Of a DNA stretch of 64,000 nucleotides, positions 17,418-26,016 are shown piece by piece (the first letter of the stretch is position 1; each line of letters begins with the position of its first letter). This DNA comes from Chondrocystis sp. NIES-4102. GTDB taxonomy: Bacteria; Cyanobacteriota; Cyanobacteriia; Cyanobacteriales; Xenococcaceae. The stretch is taken from the NCBI GenBank assembly GCA_002368355.1, contig AP018282.1, forward strand, positions 97,735 to 161,734, written 5' to 3'. The translations under genes and the position numbers were made by a program. A model generated the notes under the pieces. The model made no database searches. It worked only from the letters and a program-made list of their open reading frames with translations, and was not told the DNA's origin.

Positions 17418-17514
17418 CTATTTACTAAATCTCCTCAGATTCAATTTTGTAACTACAAGTTATTAGCCAAATCCTTTTTTTTAAACTACAAAACTTAGAT
17501 TACAAAACTATTGG

Positions 17515-17531
17515 GAAAGAAATTGAGGTAG
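17515..17531 (-). promoter_or_regulatory. Degenerate GGTAG repeat upstream of carbonic anhydrase
   Basis: The first half-site is degraded (GGGAAAG near 17513) and the second is intact (GAGGTAGAG at 17525-17533). The leader between it and the gene also shares ACTACAAG-TATTAGC with the rubrerythrin leaders. Confidence 0.4.
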
Positions 17532-17604
17532 AGTAAAAACTATTTCACTGTGACCGAATATCAACTTGTATATTTTTTCGCTCCTTTAGCTTTCAATTTG
17601 GAGT

Positions 17605-18618
17605 TCAATCAGTATGTCTAGCTTGATTTGATTCAATCATTTCTTGAATGTTTTTTGATATAGTATTACAAATTAAATCTAGAGGTAAATCATTGGGATC
17701 TCGCTCAAAAGGATTTTCTAGCTCTGAGCCAATTTCTTCAATTCCGAACAAAACTAAACTAAATAAAGCCATAATCAAAATAGTCCAAAAATGAAAATGA
17801 ACTACTAATTCCACTGGCAAAATTAAACAATAAATTACTAAAAGCTGCTTTAAACATAGTGAATAAGCTATGGGAGTAGGCGTTTTTAGAATACGCTCGC
17901 AACCTCCTAAAATATTAACTAAATCGTCTAATAATTTGTGCAAAGTATTTAACTGATAAAGATTTAGTCGGTTAAGAAAATACTGTTCTTGTAAATATTC
18001 TCCAAGCCAGAATATGATTTTTAATGGAGGATGTCCGCTTTTATAAAGTTGTTTGTACTTAGAAGTAGTCATTAATTCCATTAATTCTTCTTGGACAAAT
18101 TCTTCTTGGCGCAAATGAATTTTCATAGCAACACAAAAAGCATCTATAAGCTTCATGTTTTCTTCTTTAATAGGGCTATCCATTAAAGAAGATTCACGAT
18201 CGATTACTATTGATATCCCACGAGCCAAATTGCGAGTTGTATTTACTAAAGAACCCCACAATTTACGACCCTCCCAATAGCGATCTTGAGCTGAGTTTGT
18301 TCTGAAAATTAATAGTAAACTTAGAAGTAAATTGATACTTAAAAGAATGTGACTTATTCCATTTCCTAAATCAAAAGATGGAGGAAGTTCTAGCTAATAT
18401 GCCATCAAACCAATAAATAAACTATATCCGCTAAAAAAAACTATCCAAGGTAGAATGTTACTAATAATAGCTCCTTGGAGTAACCATGCTATTTGAAAAC
18501 CATTTTTATGTTCACCAGTGTAATTCTGGAATTTTCTTTTCCACGACCTTGAGAATTTGCGTTTTTTAAAAGCCGATTTTGCAGGATCTCTTTGGAAAAA
18601 ACGTGGATGTAAAGGCAT
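17605..18618 (-). pseudogene. Bestrophin-family channel gene interrupted by one amber stop
   Basis: The frame from ATG 18618 to the stop at 17605 is continuous except for TAG at 18394-18396. Upstream are 74 residues with a basic start and a first membrane helix. Downstream the frame continues with the bestrophin signature FRTNSAQDRYWEGRKLWGS, then membrane segments and an acidic C-terminus (NPFERDPNDLPLD). Without the stop the product would be ~337 residues, normal for bacterial bestrophins, which pass anions or small ions. Both halves look otherwise intact, so the break is recent or an artefact. It probably shares a transcript with the aquaporin upstream. Confidence 0.85.
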
Positions 18619-18741
18619 TTTCTTACCAAGAATAACGACATGGAAACAGATGATTTTGAAAAAGAAAATCGTGCAGGACGTGCAGCTAATTCTTAAGGAA
18701 ATCCTTTAGTGCTAGTCTTCAGTATCGCTTTAGACGTAGTT

Positions 18742-19476
18742 TTATCTAATGCTAGATTGTATTTCCTCTATCTCAGCAGAACGAATTATAGCTCCGCGCT
18801 TATCTTCAAGGACATGATAGTAAAGTAAGGCAGCAGCAGCACCGCCAGCCAAAGGACCGAGCCAATAAAGCCAAAAATAGTTCAGTCCACCTCCCATTAA
18901 AGCTGGTCCCAAATAACGAGCGGGGTTCATTGCAGCACCGCTCAAAGGTCCACCCGCGAGAATATCTAGAGCTACAGTTAAACCAATAAATAAACCCCCC
19001 ATTTTTGGAGCGCGAAAATCAATTGCCGTACCAAAGACGACAAAGACTAAGAAAAAGGTGAGGATAAACTCCATAACTAAACCATTCAAAGGAGTTATGC
19101 CCTTTCCTAAACCTGGAACTCCCATATCAACTCTTTGAAGTATCTCTAAAGGAAAAGCTAGTTTAATTAAACTGGCAGCGAAAATTGCTCCTAAACATTG
19201 AAAAATAACATACCCAAAAGCATTTTTTAAGTCAATTTTGTTGGTCAGCCAAGCACCAAAGGTAACGGCTGGATTGAGGTGACCGCCACTAACGGCAGCA
19301 GTAGCACTGACCATAACTGCAATAATAAAGCCGTGTGCCAGAGCAATAGCAGCGATGTCTACTGCCGTTCCTGTTATTCCTCCTCTAATAATATAGTTAG
19401 TGGCAATTGAGCCTACTCCAATAAAAATTAAGGCGAAAGTACCGATAAACTCGGCAATTAAAGCTTTGGTGTTCAT
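18742..19476 (-). CDS. Aquaporin (MIP family)
   Basis: A 244-residue channel with six membrane helices and both family motifs: NPA at 68-70 (SGGHLNPAVTFG) and NPA at 184-186 (GAAMNPARYLG). MIP channels pass water or small neutral solutes such as glycerol or hydrogen peroxide. The choice cannot be made from these motifs alone. It has its own GGTAG element and is followed by the bestrophin frame. Confidence 0.92.
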   Translation of the reverse strand: MNTKALIAEFIGTFALIFIGVGSIATNYIIRGGITGTAVDIAAIALAHGFIIAVMVSATAAVSGGHLNPAVTFGAWLTNKIDLKNAFGYVIFQCLGAIFAASLIKLAFPLEILQRVDMGVPGLGKGITPLNGLVMEFILTFFLVFVVFGTAIDFRAPKMGGLFIGLTVALDILAGGPLSGAAMNPARYLGPALMGGGLNYFWLYWLGPLAGGAAAALLYYHVLEDKRGAIIRSAEIEEIQSSIR

Positions 19477-19549
19477 AATTGATAATTTCTCCGAAGCTTG
19501 GATTTAGAAAAGTATTTTTAGCTATGTTGGTAGATTACAGAGCAAATGA

Positions 19550-19566
19550 GGTGGAAATTGGGGTAG
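19550..19566 (-). promoter_or_regulatory. GGTAG-type direct repeat upstream of aquaporin
   Basis: GGTGG at 19550 and GGTAG at 19562, 12 bases apart. The context AGCTATGTTGGTAGATTAC precedes it, nearly identical to the element at 16675. Confidence 0.55.
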
Positions 19567-19586
19567 AGCAAAGCAATATTTTGCGT

Positions 19587-20489
19587 TTAAGTTAGCGATC
19601 GCTGATATATGGCAGCACGGTCGAAGATATTACCTTTCGCGTCAATACCTTGAATTTCTAAATGTTTTGGATACACTTCAACAGCAGCAAAACTCAACTC
19701 AGAAACCGAATAAGCTGTCCAATCTGATTTACCTACAGGACGCAATTTCGCACCAGCACCGCAGGTTAAGTATGTTGTTCCTCTCAAAGAATTTGTTCTT
19801 TCGTAATGATGGTCATGACCGTTGAGATATAATTGAACACCATAACGGGAGAATAAGGGTGTAAGACGCTCGATTAGCTTTACATTTGTTCCATGTTTTC
19901 CCGATGAGTAAATCGGATGATGACCAAACACAATTTTCCAGGGTTGGGTGGATTGCGCTAAATTAGCTTCTAACCAGCTTAATTGTTCTCGCCAAGGTGC
20001 TTGTGGATTCGTATCAAGGGCAAAAAATTGGCTGTTTTTTCTGGTGAAGGTATAGTAACGTCCTTGCATATTAAAATTTTGGTAGCCAATCTGATCAATT
20101 CCATTATTGGTCAAAATATCGTGATTGCCGATCGCTGCATAAAATTGAACTTGTTGCTTGAGTAAATCCTGATAGGGTATTTCAAAAGTGCGATTAATTC
20201 TACTGATTTCTCCGTATTCGTAAATATTGTCTCCTGTCAAAAGAACTAAAGGAAAAGGATTAACATTCGAGTAGCAACTGATGGTTTTGGCGACTGAATA
20301 TTGATGAAGATCGCCCGTTCCCACATCGCCAACTGCCACAAAACGTAACTGGGGAGAAGACTTTGTAGTAGGGAAGGAAGAACAAGCTTGAAACTTTAAC
20401 GGGTATTTATAGGCTAGGTAGCGATGAGTGCCTAATGCCAGTCCTAAACCACCAAAAGTTGTAAGTGCTAGAAAATTACGCCGTTTCAC
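19587..20489 (-). CDS. Exported metallophosphoesterase, purple acid phosphatase-like
   Basis: A 300-residue protein with an N-terminal KRRNF plus hydrophobic segment, resembling a Tat or Sec signal. The metallophosphatase motifs appear in order: VGDVGTGD (~52-59), LTGDNIYEYG, AIGNHD, VFGHHPIY and NGHDHHYER. These residues hold a two-metal centre. Close relatives hydrolyse phosphate esters outside the cytoplasm. It has its own GGTAG repeat and sits between the VIT transporter and aquaporin genes. Confidence 0.88.
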   Translation of the reverse strand: MKRRNFLALTTFGGLGLALGTHRYLAYKYPLKFQACSSFPTTKSSPQLRFVAVGDVGTGDLHQYSVAKTISCYSNVNPFPLVLLTGDNIYEYGEISRINRTFEIPYQDLLKQQVQFYAAIGNHDILTNNGIDQIGYQNFNMQGRYYTFTRKNSQFFALDTNPQAPWREQLSWLEANLAQSTQPWKIVFGHHPIYSSGKHGTNVKLIERLTPLFSRYGVQLYLNGHDHHYERTNSLRGTTYLTCGAGAKLRPVGKSDWTAYSVSELSFAAVEVYPKHLEIQGIDAKGNIFDRAAIYQRSLT

Positions 20490-20548
20490 TAATTTCGCTT
20501 CGGTTTTTTAAGATTACGTTTGACCAATCTAGGTTACAAGTCAAATAG

Positions 20549-20565
20549 GGTAGAAATTGGGGTAG
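20549..20565 (-). promoter_or_regulatory. GGTAG direct repeat upstream of the metallophosphatase
   Basis: GGTAG at 20549 and 20561, 12 bases apart, within AGGGTAGAAATTGGGGTAGG. It is the best-preserved copy and lies 60 bases before the gene. Confidence 0.55.
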
Positions 20566-20633
20566 GAATAGTTTCAATCAGTAACTAATTTTGGTCTGGT
20601 CAATTAAATCGATATTGGGGATGCGCCGCTAGC

Positions 20634-21335
20634 TCACGCTATTGTCCCAAATAACGTTCCAACGACTATCGTAAGAGCCATTGCCAATGCCCCTAAGAGT
20701 GTCATCCTCGCCACTCCGATAACAATATTTGCACCACCTGTACGTGCAGCCAGTCCACCCAAAAGTGCGAGAAACACGAGTGAACCAACTGCGACACTAG
20801 GAATCATAAGGTTTTTCGGACTTATTATAACCAGAATCAAAGGTAAAGCAGCTCCCACTGCAAACGTGGCAGAAGATGCAAGTGCAGCCTGAATCGGTCG
20901 CGCTTGGTGTATTTCTGATAACCCCAGCTCATCACGGGCATGAGCCGAGAGGGCATCGTGAGCCATCAACTGACTAGCTACTTGCTGAGCTAGCGACGGC
21001 GTTAACCCTCTGCCGACATATATTTGGGTCAACTCTTCGTATTCAGAATCTCTGTAGTTCTCCAGTTCGCGCTGTTCGCGAGCCAGATCAGCTAGTTCTG
21101 TATCAGCTTGAGAACTGACTGACACATACTCTCCTGCCGCCATAGACATCGCTCCAGCCACCAGCCCTGATATCCCAGCGATAAGTACACCGCTCTTTAC
21201 CGTATTGGCAGCGGCTACGCCTACTACTAAGCTGGCGGTTGATACAATACCGTCATTTGCGCCAAGTACGGCCGCTCGCAACCAACCAATTCGGTCTGTG
21301 TAGTGACGTTCAAAATGTTTATCTGTCCTGGGCAT
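20634..21335 (-). CDS. VIT1/CCC1-family iron or manganese transporter
   Basis: A 233-residue membrane protein with the VIT signature at the N-terminus (GWLRAAVLGANDGIVSTASL), the SMAAGEYVSVSSQ motif, a central helical metal-binding region rich in Glu and Asp (~80-145), and three C-terminal membrane helices. The family moves Fe2+ or Mn2+ out of the cytoplasm. It lies 47 bases downstream of the histidine kinase and is probably part of the same transcript. This suggests that the regulator pair responds to metal or redox state. Confidence 0.9.
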   Translation of the reverse strand: MPRTDKHFERHYTDRIGWLRAAVLGANDGIVSTASLVVGVAAANTVKSGVLIAGISGLVAGAMSMAAGEYVSVSSQADTELADLAREQRELENYRDSEYEELTQIYVGRGLTPSLAQQVASQLMAHDALSAHARDELGLSEIHQARPIQAALASSATFAVGAALPLILVIISPKNLMIPSVAVGSLVFLALLGGLAARTGGANIVIGVARMTLLGALAMALTIVVGTLFGTIA

Positions 21336-21382
21336 ATTTTCTTTTTTCCTGGTAGATATATTACTATCTGGTTTTTTCTTAA

Positions 21383-22732
21383 TTAATTAATCGGCAATTT
21401 GACTTCAAAGCAACTACCAAGATCGAGTTGGCTAGTCACCAAAATTTTGCCCTGATAACGTTTAGCGATCGCCATAGCAATAGATAACCCCATTCCCATC
21501 CCCCCAGCTCTTCGTGTTCTGGCTTTATCTGCTCGCCAAAAGCGATCGAAGATTGAGGATAGATGCTCTGGTGCAATTCCCAATCCTGTATCTTCGATTC
21601 TGACCAGGATGTTCTGCCTTTCTTGTTTCATGGCTACAGTAACTTTTCCCCCAGGAGGCGTATACTGCAAGGCATTTTCAATTAAATTTCTAAATAGACG
21701 AGCCAGTTCTGCTCCATCTCCTTTGAGCATGATATTAGAGAGCAAATGAGATTCTAGAGTAATTTTCTTGGCTTGAGCAGAAGATTGAAATAGTTCGAGT
21801 AAATCTTCTAAGATTTCAGTTAGGCAAAGGTCAACCCAAGTTACTGTCTCCTGAAGACTGTCTGAATCGATTCTGGTTAGTAACAGCAAATCTTCTACTA
21901 ATTTGATGGTATGGTCGGTAGTTGAAGCGATCGCGGCTATTTTTCTTAAGTCTTGAGGATGCAGTCTCTCTGGATAATATTCCATTACTTGAACCGATGT
22001 TTTGATCGCTGCTAAGGGACTACGTAGCTCATGGGCAGCATCAGCAGTAAACTGTTTAAGTTGCTCAAAGCTTTGCTCGATTGGTTTGAGAGACTGTTTA
22101 GTCAACCATATTCCCCCTAAGCCAGTTAAGCCAATGACACCGATTCCCCCAATGCCTAAACCCCAGCGCAGACGGGTCAAAATAACTTCAATTTCATCAG
22201 TAACCTGATTGGCGCGAATATATCCCTCTAGCTGTTTGTGACTATTACTACCACTGTAGGCTGGTAAAGTTACAGTTCTGATTTTCTTTTGTTGTCCAAA
22301 CTGCCATCCTGGTTGGGGCGGTAAATCATTTAATAACGTGCCTGCATTGCCTACTAGACGCTTTTGAGCATCAAACCATTCCACACCTTGATCTGGCTGA
22401 CGTAAATGTTGCCACGGAATATCTAAATCTCCATCATCGTCGAGATAACATCTAGTTTGGGAAGATGGAGCATTGCCGATTAATCCTCTTTTTTGACGTT
22501 TACCATAGTGAGCTTTAATAGCTACTAAATTATGAGAAGCAGCTTGGGCTAAAACTTCTAAACGCCGATCCATTTGTTCGTAAAGATTATGACGAGTATA
22601 TTTGTAAATTGCCAAAGCTGAAATACCTAAAATCGTCATCATTACGGTCATGTAAGATAGTAGCAGTCGCCATCTTAGTGCTTGGGAACTACTAGGATTT
22701 TTAGATTTGTTTGAGACGATATCCAAAACCAT
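21383..22732 (-). CDS. Sensor histidine kinase, RppB-like
   Basis: A 449-residue kinase: N-terminal membrane helix (~20-45), periplasmic domain of ~140 residues, second helix (~193-215), then the H-box DAAHELRSPLAAI around residue 235, N-box (LIENALQYTPPGG), G1 box (EDTGLGIAPEH) and G2 box (GGMGMGLSIA). It overlaps the response regulator by 32 bases, so the two are translationally coupled. The arrangement resembles the cyanobacterial RppA/RppB (NrsR/NrsS) group that senses nickel or redox state. The signal here is not known. Confidence 0.9.
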   Translation of the reverse strand: MVLDIVSNKSKNPSSSQALRWRLLLSYMTVMMTILGISALAIYKYTRHNLYEQMDRRLEVLAQAASHNLVAIKAHYGKRQKRGLIGNAPSSQTRCYLDDDGDLDIPWQHLRQPDQGVEWFDAQKRLVGNAGTLLNDLPPQPGWQFGQQKKIRTVTLPAYSGSNSHKQLEGYIRANQVTDEIEVILTRLRWGLGIGGIGVIGLTGLGGIWLTKQSLKPIEQSFEQLKQFTADAAHELRSPLAAIKTSVQVMEYYPERLHPQDLRKIAAIASTTDHTIKLVEDLLLLTRIDSDSLQETVTWVDLCLTEILEDLLELFQSSAQAKKITLESHLLSNIMLKGDGAELARLFRNLIENALQYTPPGGKVTVAMKQERQNILVRIEDTGLGIAPEHLSSIFDRFWRADKARTRRAGGMGMGLSIAMAIAKRYQGKILVTSQLDLGSCFEVKLPIN

Positions 22733-23378
22733 AAACTGTCTCCACTAAATCGGCAGGCGCACCAACCGCTTTTAACTTTCTGCGTAATGTCTTAAGATGA
22801 ACTTTAACCGTTTCTTCTGAAGGAGGATCGTCAAATGTCCACAGGCGATCGATAATTATACTGCGACTTACCAACTTACCTTGTTGGCGCAATAGCAAGT
22901 CTAATAAGCCGTATTCCTTGGGAGTTAAATGCACAGGTTTTTCTTGGTATGTAACCTGACAACTACTGCAATCGAGGTGTAAATCTCCCCATTCGAGTAT
23001 AGGCAGTAAATTAATGTTGCCACGTCTTAGTAAAGCGCGAATCCGCGCTAACAATTCAGGTAGATCGAAGGGTTTAACTACATAATCATCTGCTCCCACA
23101 TCCAAGCCCATAACGCGATCGCTACTCATATCTCTAGCTGTTAGCATTAACACAGGAGTCATACTACCTGTTTGCCGTAATCGCTGACATAAACTGATGC
23201 CATCTAACTTGGGCAACATGATATCAAGAATAATTAGATCGTAATCAGTTGCTTCAATGTATTCCCATCCCATCTCTCCATCGATAACAGTATCAACAGC
23301 ATAGTGTTGTTTGTCTACTAAAACTTCTAACAATGCTGCTGCTAATTGTTCGTCATCTTCTACTATTAAAATTTTCAT
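22701..23378 (-). CDS. OmpR-family response regulator, RppA-like
   Basis: A 225-residue regulator with a receiver domain (phospho-acceptor Asp52 in LDIMLPKLDG, acidic pair at 8-9, Lys102 region VVKPFD) and a C-terminal winged helix (PKEYGLLDLLL..; TVKVHLKTLRRKL; VYGFGYRL). It is the first gene of a minus-strand unit RR-HK-VIT. OmpR-type regulators bind direct repeats, and the GGTAG repeats ahead of the following genes are the obvious candidate targets. That link is inference. Confidence 0.92.
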   Translation of the reverse strand: MKILIVEDDEQLAAALLEVLVDKQHYAVDTVIDGEMGWEYIEATDYDLIILDIMLPKLDGISLCQRLRQTGSMTPVLMLTARDMSSDRVMGLDVGADDYVVKPFDLPELLARIRALLRRGNINLLPILEWGDLHLDCSSCQVTYQEKPVHLTPKEYGLLDLLLRQQGKLVSRSIIIDRLWTFDDPPSEETVKVHLKTLRRKLKAVGAPADLVETVYGFGYRLKQI

Positions 23379-23463
23379 TACCGAAGATTGTCTTGTCTAA
23401 GAAATTTACTATCCAATACTTAACTATTTAACAAATCAATTAATAAGCCTAGCTTAAATGTTT

Positions 23464-23649
23464 TTAATCCTGACAATTGGGGCAAAAATGAAATGATCAC
23501 CCTGCTAGTTTTATTGTATCTATGGTTGTCCCACAAACGCGACAAGGTTCTTTATGTCTACCATAGACTAAAGCGGAATCGCCATAATTTCCACTTATCC
23601 CTAACAAGTTTAAAAAATTGCTAAAGGTAGTACCCTGGCTGATGGACAC
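23464..23649 (-). pseudogene. mutM: C-terminal relic of mutM (formamidopyrimidine-DNA glycosylase)
   Basis: The minus strand encodes QGTTFSNFLNLLGISGNYG.. then YGRHKEPCRVCGTTI, then TIKLAG, the last part of MutM/Fpg with the first half of its zinc finger. A TGA at 23497-23499 interrupts the frame, after which FHFCPNCQD gives the second Cys pair. Nothing of the N-terminal catalytic part is present. Sequence upstream of 23650 is unrelated, so the gene was cut, possibly by an insertion element. Confidence 0.8.
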
Positions 23650-23731
23650 AAATGGATGAAAAGTAGAACTAGCATAAAAAAGTGGGCAGTAAGCATGAGA
23701 CACTGAAATTACGAAAAACCAGTGAGAAATC

Positions 23732-23809
23732 ATGACTCAACACCCACTCCTTTATAATCAACTAATGCGATACTTGCGTCCATTAGTCAGGCTAAAAGCC
23801 AAAAAATAA
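23732..23809 (+). pseudogene. Possible relic of a transposase start
   Basis: A 25-codon frame beginning MTQHPLLYNQLMRYLRP and ending in TAA after a basic KAKK run. The opening resembles the first residues of some cyanobacterial transposases. It abuts the broken mutM relic, which would fit an insertion followed by deletion. No inverted repeats or remaining transposase were found. Weak call. Confidence 0.25.
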
Positions 23810-23825
23810 CCCATCACTAATTAAT

Positions 23826-24692
23826 TTACAAAGCAATAGTAGCTCTTTCTACTATCGAGTCAATATTTTCTTGATTTATAAAAGTGGACTTCATTGAGCC
23901 ACGAAACAAATCTATTTCAATCTGCATTCGTTTCAGTTGATTGTTTAACAGTTGGTGAACCATTTCTGCCGCTATAACCGCCATTTGGGAGTTGATATTT
24001 AGGCTTTGTCCATTAAGTATTACCTGTTCTGCACAGGATACATCTTCATCCTTTTCAGATTGTATTAATAGTTGAGGATATTGAATAGAGGGTAAGGGCA
24101 ATCTCAAACAAGTGGCAGTTTCCAGTTGATAGTCTTCTATTTCTATAGAGTACCAATTACCAATAGCAACTTGTCCGTGAGTATAAGCATTACCACAATC
24201 GATCCACCAACAAGGAGCGTAAGTTTGTCCATGACAGATTAAACTAACATGATCGATCAATAGTTCTTCAATTTGTTGTCTAGCATTAGTATTGTCTACA
24301 CAACCAATGACAATAGTAGGAATTACTCCGTTGAGTATTAATTGCTCGACTGTTTGTTCTATCGCTGTGATGTTTAATTTGGGAAACATAGTTTTATAAC
24401 GCATGGCTAGAGCTTGTGCCTTGTTAAAACCCAATTCTCCACTACAGAAATTTTGTCGCCACAGATTTTTCGTTTCAACATTGTCAAAATCAACAAAAGT
24501 TAGATTGACTCTTTTTCTCATCTCCACCAGAAAGTTAGCTATACGACACAAAAGAGGAGCGAGAAAACTTCCCGTTCCCCCACAACCAACTAGATAAATG
24601 CGTACTGAATTATAGTTAAAGTAAATTGGCTTGGCATTTAGGATAGAAAGATCCATAAAATTTAGTTGTAATGGATCAAAAATCAGTGACAT
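23826..24692 (-). CDS. PRTRC-system ThiF-family E1-like protein
   Basis: A 288-residue protein of the ThiF/MoeB/E1 superfamily. The nucleotide-binding loop is VGCGGTGSF (Gly36, 38, 39, 41), followed by TFVDFDNVETKNLWRQNF, where the Asp and Arg are the expected ATP contacts, and VIGCVDNTNARQQI. Family members adenylate the C-terminus of a ubiquitin-like protein. It overlaps the JAMM gene by 17 bases and closes a six-gene minus-strand run. A 288-residue length is normal for the PRTRC ThiF subfamily. Its thiol-carrying Cys cannot be fixed by eye. Confidence 0.87.
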   Translation of the reverse strand: MSLIFDPLQLNFMDLSILNAKPIYFNYNSVRIYLVGCGGTGSFLAPLLCRIANFLVEMRKRVNLTFVDFDNVETKNLWRQNFCSGELGFNKAQALAMRYKTMFPKLNITAIEQTVEQLILNGVIPTIVIGCVDNTNARQQIEELLIDHVSLICHGQTYAPCWWIDCGNAYTHGQVAIGNWYSIEIEDYQLETATCLRLPLPSIQYPQLLIQSEKDEDVSCAEQVILNGQSLNINSQMAVIAAEMVHQLLNNQLKRMQIEIDLFRGSMKSTFINQENIDSIVERATIAL

Positions 24693-25350
24693 GATGACAA
24701 TAATGATTAATATCTTGATAAATTCGATTTGAGTCGATATTGAGGAAGAGTCCGTGGATGCAAACCCGACTTGTCACTTCTAGCTGTTGATTAGTTCTGC
24801 CGAAAACCGTGCTGATTCGGCATCCAGTCTCCTCTCGATTATCGGTATTAGAAAAGAAGGCGTTGGCATGACCATGACTGTGGATTTCAATCGCTGCTGG
24901 TTCGGGATAAGGGTCTAAACACACACAACTGTAAGGGGTACATTCTTGTTCTGGTTTAAATACTTCCCAACCTTCACCACGCCAATAGAGATAAAAAAGT
25001 TGTTCTAGATCTGGATATCGCAGAATTTCAGCGATAATATCTTTAACCTTTTCTCTGGGTACTGGAGATACTAATAATTGAAACTGAGGGCTTAATTCAA
25101 TTAATCCTGGGGTCGAAACCCGATGGTAGAGAGCCACCGCCCTAAATTCAGTTCTAGTTATTGAACGAAAGATGCCATTACCCGCCCAGAGAAAATCTTG
25201 GGGCAGGGGAGGACACGGGGAGGACGTTGCCTGTGGGTTTCCCGCAGGCTTTATCGTTCGTGTTGTCGTCGCACGGCAACCCGTGAGCTGTCCGTGTTGA
25301 ATAGTTGTTTCTTTGACGATGGAATGACTTAATATGTTTAGGGGCATCAT
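24676..25350 (-). CDS. PRTRC-system JAMM/Mov34 metallopeptidase (protein A-like)
   Basis: A 224-residue protein with a complete JAMM zinc motif at 157-170: His157-Ser-His159, seven residues, Ser167-x-x-Asp170, with Glu155 nearby as part of EIHSHGHA. JAMM peptidases remove ubiquitin-like tags or trim precursors. Residues ~18-48 come from a GC-rich palindromic repeat in frame (25208-25297), so the N-terminal region probably tolerates insertion. It sits between the E2-like and E1-like genes, 3 bases after the former. Confidence 0.87.
   Translation of the reverse strand: MMPLNILSHSIVKETTIQHGQLTGCRATTTRTIKPAGNPQATSSPCPPLPQDFLWAGNGIFRSITRTEFRAVALYHRVSTPGLIELSPQFQLLVSPVPREKVKDIIAEILRYPDLEQLFYLYWRGEGWEVFKPEQECTPYSCVCLDPYPEPAAIEIHSHGHANAFFSNTDNREETGCRISTVFGRTNQQLEVTSRVCIHGLFLNIDSNRIYQDINHYCHHVTDF
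25208..25297 (-). repeat. Palindromic in-ORF repeat, copy 2
   Basis: On the minus strand it opens CGGACAGCTCACGGGT and closes CCCGTGTCCTCC, the same borders as 1163-1233. The inside differs and contains CACGG-GTTG-CCGTG and GCCTGCGGG-AAA-CCCACAGGC hairpins. It is clearly GC-richer than the gene around it and adds about 30 codons without breaking the frame. Confidence 0.6.
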
Positions 25351-25353
25351 GGT

Positions 25354-26016
25354 TTAATAATTGATAAGTTGAGTAAGGTCAGTCAGGGTTTGATTACTTG
25401 CAATCAGATCCTGTTCTGGATATGCAGTGTTTAAACTCTGACTGACGGTTTGCAACTGTTTGATAATATTGTGAGGAAAAGCTTTTGATTTTTTGTCCTG
25501 GTAGTCTTGGTTGAATTTTGAATTAATATAAGAATTCCATATAGCTTCAAAACTGTTTGTTTCGGGCAAAACTTTCCCCCAACACACTTGACCTGTAGAA
25601 CTAATATTGGGTAAAGGATAGTTGTACAGTGGCGAACTTAAACTTAAATCCCGACCTTTATAGGCATAAAGCCATAACTGGCGATTGGACTCCGTCCACG
25701 CGTTGCGATCGCAATGTACAATTATTACTCCCGGTAAAGGTAATCTCAATCGATCATCATCAATTTTTAGCTCATAAATGCTGGGAGGAAGAGAACTGAT
25801 GGTTAATGTCTTTTCTCTTTGCTGGCAGATCTTTAGAAGTTTTAAATTAGATAGATACCAATCGGATTGATAATCAGTCTGTTGAATCGATTTAAGTAAT
25901 GAGGGGAAGTCAATCTGTTTAATACTAACTTCCCCTGCTTCTTTCAAAATAAAAGTTGATGAGTTTTCTTCAAACAAGAGTATGGCCCTAGCCTGTTGAA
26001 CTAGTTTTTCAATCAT
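25354..26016 (-). CDS. PRTRC-system protein B-like, E2-like signature
   Basis: A 220-residue protein placed as PRTRC protein B by its position beside the JAMM and ThiF genes and by its G-x-V-C motif. Residues 134-148 read PLPNISSTGQVCWGK. Ubiquitin E2 enzymes have HPNI-x3-G-x2-C with the catalytic Cys eight residues after Asn, and here Asn137 to Cys145 has exactly that spacing; only the His is replaced. Preceding strands (RLPLPGVIIVHCD; QLWLYAYKG) fit the E2 core. The likely role is to accept the ubiquitin-like protein from the E1-like partner. It overlaps the next gene upstream by 8 bases. Confidence 0.75.
   Translation of the reverse strand: MIEKLVQQARAILLFEENSSTFILKEAGEVSIKQIDFPSLLKSIQQTDYQSDWYLSNLKLLKICQQREKTLTISSLPPSIYELKIDDDRLRLPLPGVIIVHCDRNAWTESNRQLWLYAYKGRDLSLSSPLYNYPLPNISSTGQVCWGKVLPETNSFEAIWNSYINSKFNQDYQDKKSKAFPHNIIKQLQTVSQSLNTAYPEQDLIASNQTLTDLTQLINY

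Noticed and set aside
23650..23733. First 28 codons of the minus-strand frame that includes the mutM relic
   Set aside because: MISHWFFVISVSHAYC has no similarity to MutM and probably is the back strand of an IS end.
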